A stretch of 37,392 bases of DNA, from the NCBI GenBank assembly GCA_016215215.1, contig JACRKW010000201.1, forward strand, positions 1-37,392. The letters run 5' to 3'. The translations under genes were made by a program, and so were the position numbers. Below are positions 34,714-37,392 of the stretch, piece by piece. The stretch comes from Acidobacteriota bacterium (lineage in GTDB: Bacteria; Acidobacteriota; Terriglobia; Bryobacterales; Bryobacteraceae). How positions within the stretch are numbered: position 1 is the stretch's first letter; every line of letters begins with the position of its first letter. Under the pieces are notes generated by a model. That model had not been told where the DNA came from. It did not search any database and worked only from the letters and a program-made list of their open reading frames with translations.

Positions 34714-37347
34714 TCACCTCCCCTCCAGCACCACCCGGAACCCCGTATAGTCCCCCCGCGCCGCCTCCGTGCTCTTCGCGTCCACCGGCCGGTCCGCGCT
34801 CCCGCCCAGCGCCTTCCCCTTGCCATCCTTCGTCCGCACCCACTCCGCCACGTTCCCGCCCAGGTCAAACAGCGGGTCGTCGCCTGACCCCGCATATGAC
34901 CCCACCGCCTTCAGCAGCGCCCCCGGACCCATCCCTTCCACCAGCGAACTGAGCCGCGACGCGTCGTCCACGCTCACCGCATACCCCGCCCACGCGTCCA
35001 GCGTGTTCTCCGCCTTCGACTTCGTCAGCAGCGAGCCCATCTCCTCCTCCGTGCCCAGCCGGTACGTCCTACCCGTCTTCTTCGACAGCCACGCGCAGTA
35101 CGCCTCCGCCCGCTCGAAGCTGATCCCGCTCGCCGGGTAGTTCTCCGTCCCCGCCGCCACCGCGTAGCCGGCGTCAAACGCCCGGTACTGCGCTCGCGTC
35201 ACCTCGAACCGCCCGATCGAAATCGCACCCCGCTCCACCGTCTCCGGTACTTCGCCCGCCTTTCTCACCTTCGCCATCGCCGCCAGCGCGGACTCCGGTT
35301 TCAACGCCTCGTTCACGTCCGCCGCCGTCCCGAAGAGGTATTTGTCGAACCATGCCAGCTCCTCGTCCACCTTCCTCCTCTGGTGGACGTACTTTCGCGG
35401 CCCGTGCGCCTCGCCCGGAAACAGGATGAACTTCACGTCCGTCTTCCCGTAGTGCTGCAACGCCCGGTAGTGCTGCCATCCCTGCTCGGTCGGCACCTGC
35501 TTGTCCTCCGTGCCGAAGTAGATGATCGTCGGCGTCTTCACCTTGTCCATGCGGTACAGCGGCGACTTTCTGATGTAGAGCTGCGGATCGTCCATCGGCG
35601 TCTTGCCCAGGTAGTACTGCTCGAAGCTGTCCCCGAACACCGCGTTGCCCCAGTCGCTGGACCAGTTCACGTCCCCCGCGCCCGCGCTCGCCGCCTTGTA
35701 CCGCGTCGTCCTCGTCGTCAGCTCGATCGTGATGATCGATCCGTTCGACCATCCCATCACCCCCAGCTTCTCCGCGTCCACCAGGCCCTTGGCGATCAGC
35801 GCGTCCACGCCCTTCTCCACGTCGATCCACTCCAGGTCGTTGTACTTGCCCCCCGAAATCGACTCGCCCCACTTCAGCCCGTAATTCGACGAGCCGTGAT
35901 AGTTCGGCTTCAGAATGAACGCTCCCCGCTGCGCGAACAACTGGTGCGGATACGCCATCCTCTCGCTGAAAACGTCCGCATCGTGCCCGAACGGACCGCC
36001 GTGGATCATCACCACCAGCGGGTGCTTCTTGCCCGCCTCGTAGTTGTGCGGGTAATACAGGATCCCCTCCACTTCCTCATCCAGAGCGCCCTTCCACCGC
36101 ACCAGCTCCGTCTTCGCGATCGGCTTCTTCTTCCAGCCCGCGTTGGTCTCCACCAGCGTCTTCGCATCGGCGAGCTTCGCCCCCTCCAGCTTCGCCAGCA
36201 TCCACTTGGCCGGCGACGACGCCGTCGAGTGCGTGTAGATCGCCTGCGTCCCGTCCTCGCTCACCGTCACGCTCTGCACGCCCTCCGTCTCGATCCACTC
36301 CCGCGTCCATCCGCTGCCCGCCCGCGTGTACCGCGCCACTTTGTTGCGCGCCCCGTTGGCCAGCAGCGCCACGAATCCGTCCGGCGTCGCGCTCATCCCT
36401 CCGCCCATCCCGTTCTCCCACTGGAGGTCCACCTTCGTATGCTTGCCCAGCGCCACGTCGTACCAATACGCCAGGCTCACCGACGCGCTGTACAGGTAGG
36501 CGTGCGTCGTGTACGGCGCGGAGAAATAGAAGCCCTTCGAGTCGCTCGCCCAGTGAAACTGCCGCGGATAAAGCCGCTGCCCGGCGAACAGCTCCACGCT
36601 CTTGCCTGAGCTGAGATCGGTGAGCATCGTCACCGGCTTGATCTTCTGGTTGTAGATCTCCGCCAGGCTCCGGTTGTGTACCGTGATCGCCCACTTGCCG
36701 TCTGGCGACGCGTCCACGCTCGTAATGCGGTCCGCATTTGCCGTCAGCCGCGTCGCCTTTGACCCCTTCAATTCAAACTTGAACAGCCGCACCGGCGCTG
36801 CGTGCTTTTCGTCGTCCACCACCTGCGAGGTGTCTTTGCGCTCCTTCACCTTCTGGTCGTGCAGCGTCGAATCCTCCGGCGCCGCCACCAATAATGTCTC
36901 CTCGTCCAGCCACTCGAACGCCCGCACGCCCCTCTCGAACTTCGTCGCCGCCCACGGCTCTCCGCCGCCCGTATTCAAGAGCCACACCTGCGCCCCGCCG
37001 CCCTGCGCTTCCGCCGCGCCAGCCGGCGCCCCCGCCGCCCCCGGGGCTTTCCTCGATGTCAGGAACGCGATCTTCTTGCCCGACGGCGAAAACTTCGGTC
37101 CGCTCTCGCTGTCCTGCCCCCGCGTCAGTTGGATCTCCTCGCTCTCCCCCAGCCGCTTCAGGTACAGGTGCGAGATGCTCTCGCCCTTCTCCTTGTCCAT
37201 CCGCGACTTCACGTACACCACCGTCTGCCCGTCCCGGCTCCAGTTCAGTGACGACGCCGACTCCTGCAACATCAGATCGTCCACCGTCCACTTCTCCGCC
37301 GCCGCCGCCAGCCACAACCCGATGAGACCAACCAGTACCGTGCGCAT
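34714..37347 (-). CDS. Secreted S9 prolyl-oligopeptidase-family peptidase fused to a SUMF1/FGE-like domain
   Basis: 877 residues. A signal peptide (about 1-17) is followed by a beta-propeller region of TolB/PD40-like repeats (about 20-430). The alpha/beta-hydrolase domain (about 435-690) has GWSNGS with S534, D615 in GTEDKQVP and H648 in GEAHGP, a complete Ser-Asp-His triad. The last 160 residues form a formylglycine-generating-enzyme-like (SUMF1) domain: YPASGISFERAEAYCAWL, RLGTEEEMG, FDLGGNVAEWV and GDYTGFRVV. The catalytic cysteine pair of true FGE is absent (one Cys only), so this part is probably a binding module. The peptidase should degrade peptides in the periplasm or outside. Confidence 0.92.
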   Translation of the reverse strand: MRTVLVGLIGLWLAAAAEKWTVDDLMLQESASSLNWSRDGQTVVYVKSRMDKEKGESISHLYLKRLGESEEIQLTRGQDSESGPKFSPSGKKIAFLTSRKAPGAAGAPAGAAEAQGGGAQVWLLNTGGGEPWAATKFERGVRAFEWLDEETLLVAAPEDSTLHDQKVKERKDTSQVVDDEKHAAPVRLFKFELKGSKATRLTANADRITSVDASPDGKWAITVHNRSLAEIYNQKIKPVTMLTDLSSGKSVELFAGQRLYPRQFHWASDSKGFYFSAPYTTHAYLYSASVSLAYWYDVALGKHTKVDLQWENGMGGGMSATPDGFVALLANGARNKVARYTRAGSGWTREWIETEGVQSVTVSEDGTQAIYTHSTASSPAKWMLAKLEGAKLADAKTLVETNAGWKKKPIAKTELVRWKGALDEEVEGILYYPHNYEAGKKHPLVVMIHGGPFGHDADVFSERMAYPHQLFAQRGAFILKPNYHGSSNYGLKWGESISGGKYNDLEWIDVEKGVDALIAKGLVDAEKLGVMGWSNGSIITIELTTRTTRYKAASAGAGDVNWSSDWGNAVFGDSFEQYYLGKTPMDDPQLYIRKSPLYRMDKVKTPTIIYFGTEDKQVPTEQGWQHYRALQHYGKTDVKFILFPGEAHGPRKYVHQRRKVDEELAWFDKYLFGTAADVNEALKPESALAAMAKVRKAGEVPETVERGAISIGRFEVTRAQYRAFDAGYAVAAGTENYPASGISFERAEAYCAWLSKKTGRTYRLGTEEEMGSLLTKSKAENTLDAWAGYAVSVDDASRLSSLVEGMGPGALLKAVGSYAGSGDDPLFDLGGNVAEWVRTKDGKGKALGGSADRPVDAKSTEAARGDYTGFRVVLEGR

Positions 37348-37392
37348 CCCCCTATTCTTACTCGCCCGGAGTCCGTATGCTGGTTCATCCTG
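37348..37392. other. Start of the upstream region of the S9 peptidase gene
   Basis: 45 bases between the peptidase start codon and the window edge. Too short to identify a promoter; nothing else is seen. Confidence 0.4.

Noticed and set aside
35383-36609. 408-codon plus-strand frame opposite the S9 peptidase gene
   Set aside because: Composition typical of an antisense shadow; the minus-strand frame has complete catalytic motifs.

Overview
The window is a high-GC chromosomal segment of a Gram-negative bacterium built around respiratory electron transfer. Gene style and content point to Acidobacteriota, perhaps close to the Bryobacterales/Solibacter group: long ATGA-coupled operons, a combined Rieske/cytochrome b plus cbb3-oxidase operon, many multiheme cytochromes, secreted S9 peptidases and Tat-tagged hypothetical proteins. 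That taxonomic placement is inference; there is no rRNA or other marker gene here. I see no tRNA, rRNA, CRISPR array, transposase or phage gene.

Region 1 (43-12869, + strand) is one tightly packed operon of 13 genes. It encodes a quinol-oxidising module (Rieske protein, cytochrome b and a membrane-anchored heptaheme cytochrome c in the place of cytochrome c1), a cbb3-type oxygen reductase (CcoN, CcoO, two small membrane proteins, no diheme CcoP), a GltD-type flavoprotein fused to ferredoxin domains, the assembly genes (HCxxMCGP-type membrane protein, CcoG, a 59-residue CcoH remnant with a TTG start, copper ATPase CcoI), and a zinc-ribbon helical protein. Read together it looks like a quinol-to-oxygen respiratory supercomplex with its own copper and assembly machinery.

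Region 2 (12876-20048) holds a coupled tripartite RND efflux operon on the minus strand (outer membrane factor, lipoprotein adaptor, pump, DUF2892-type membrane protein). Divergent from it runs an OsmC-like protein followed by an ECF-type sigma factor whose zinc-finger anti-sigma partner or domain lies in another reading frame.

Region 3 (20057-29049, - strand) is the most striking. An NfnB/NfnA-like flavoprotein pair is followed by a decaheme OmcA/MtrC-type cytochrome, a decaheme DmsE/MtrA-type cytochrome, a Cys-free 705-residue outer-membrane barrel of MtrB/PioB size, and a four-repeat tetraheme cytochrome. This is the layout of a porin-cytochrome conduit for moving electrons across the outer membrane, for metal reduction or for Fe(II)/extracellular electron oxidation. 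A likely promoter with an operator-like inverted repeat in its spacer precedes it, and hairpins lie between its genes. Counting regions 1 and 3, the window encodes 32 CXXCH haem sites.

Region 4 (29137-37347) is general: a monofunctional peptidoglycan glycosyltransferase, a LytM/M23 peptidase, a small secreted BamE/SmpA-like protein, a Tat-exported aldo/keto-reductase-like protein, a large secreted protein of unknown function with a likely leaderless promoter, a lipoprotein, and an S9 peptidase fused to a SUMF1/FGE-like domain. Gaps between genes are short; the longest (26494-26782, 289 bases) carries the conduit promoter.
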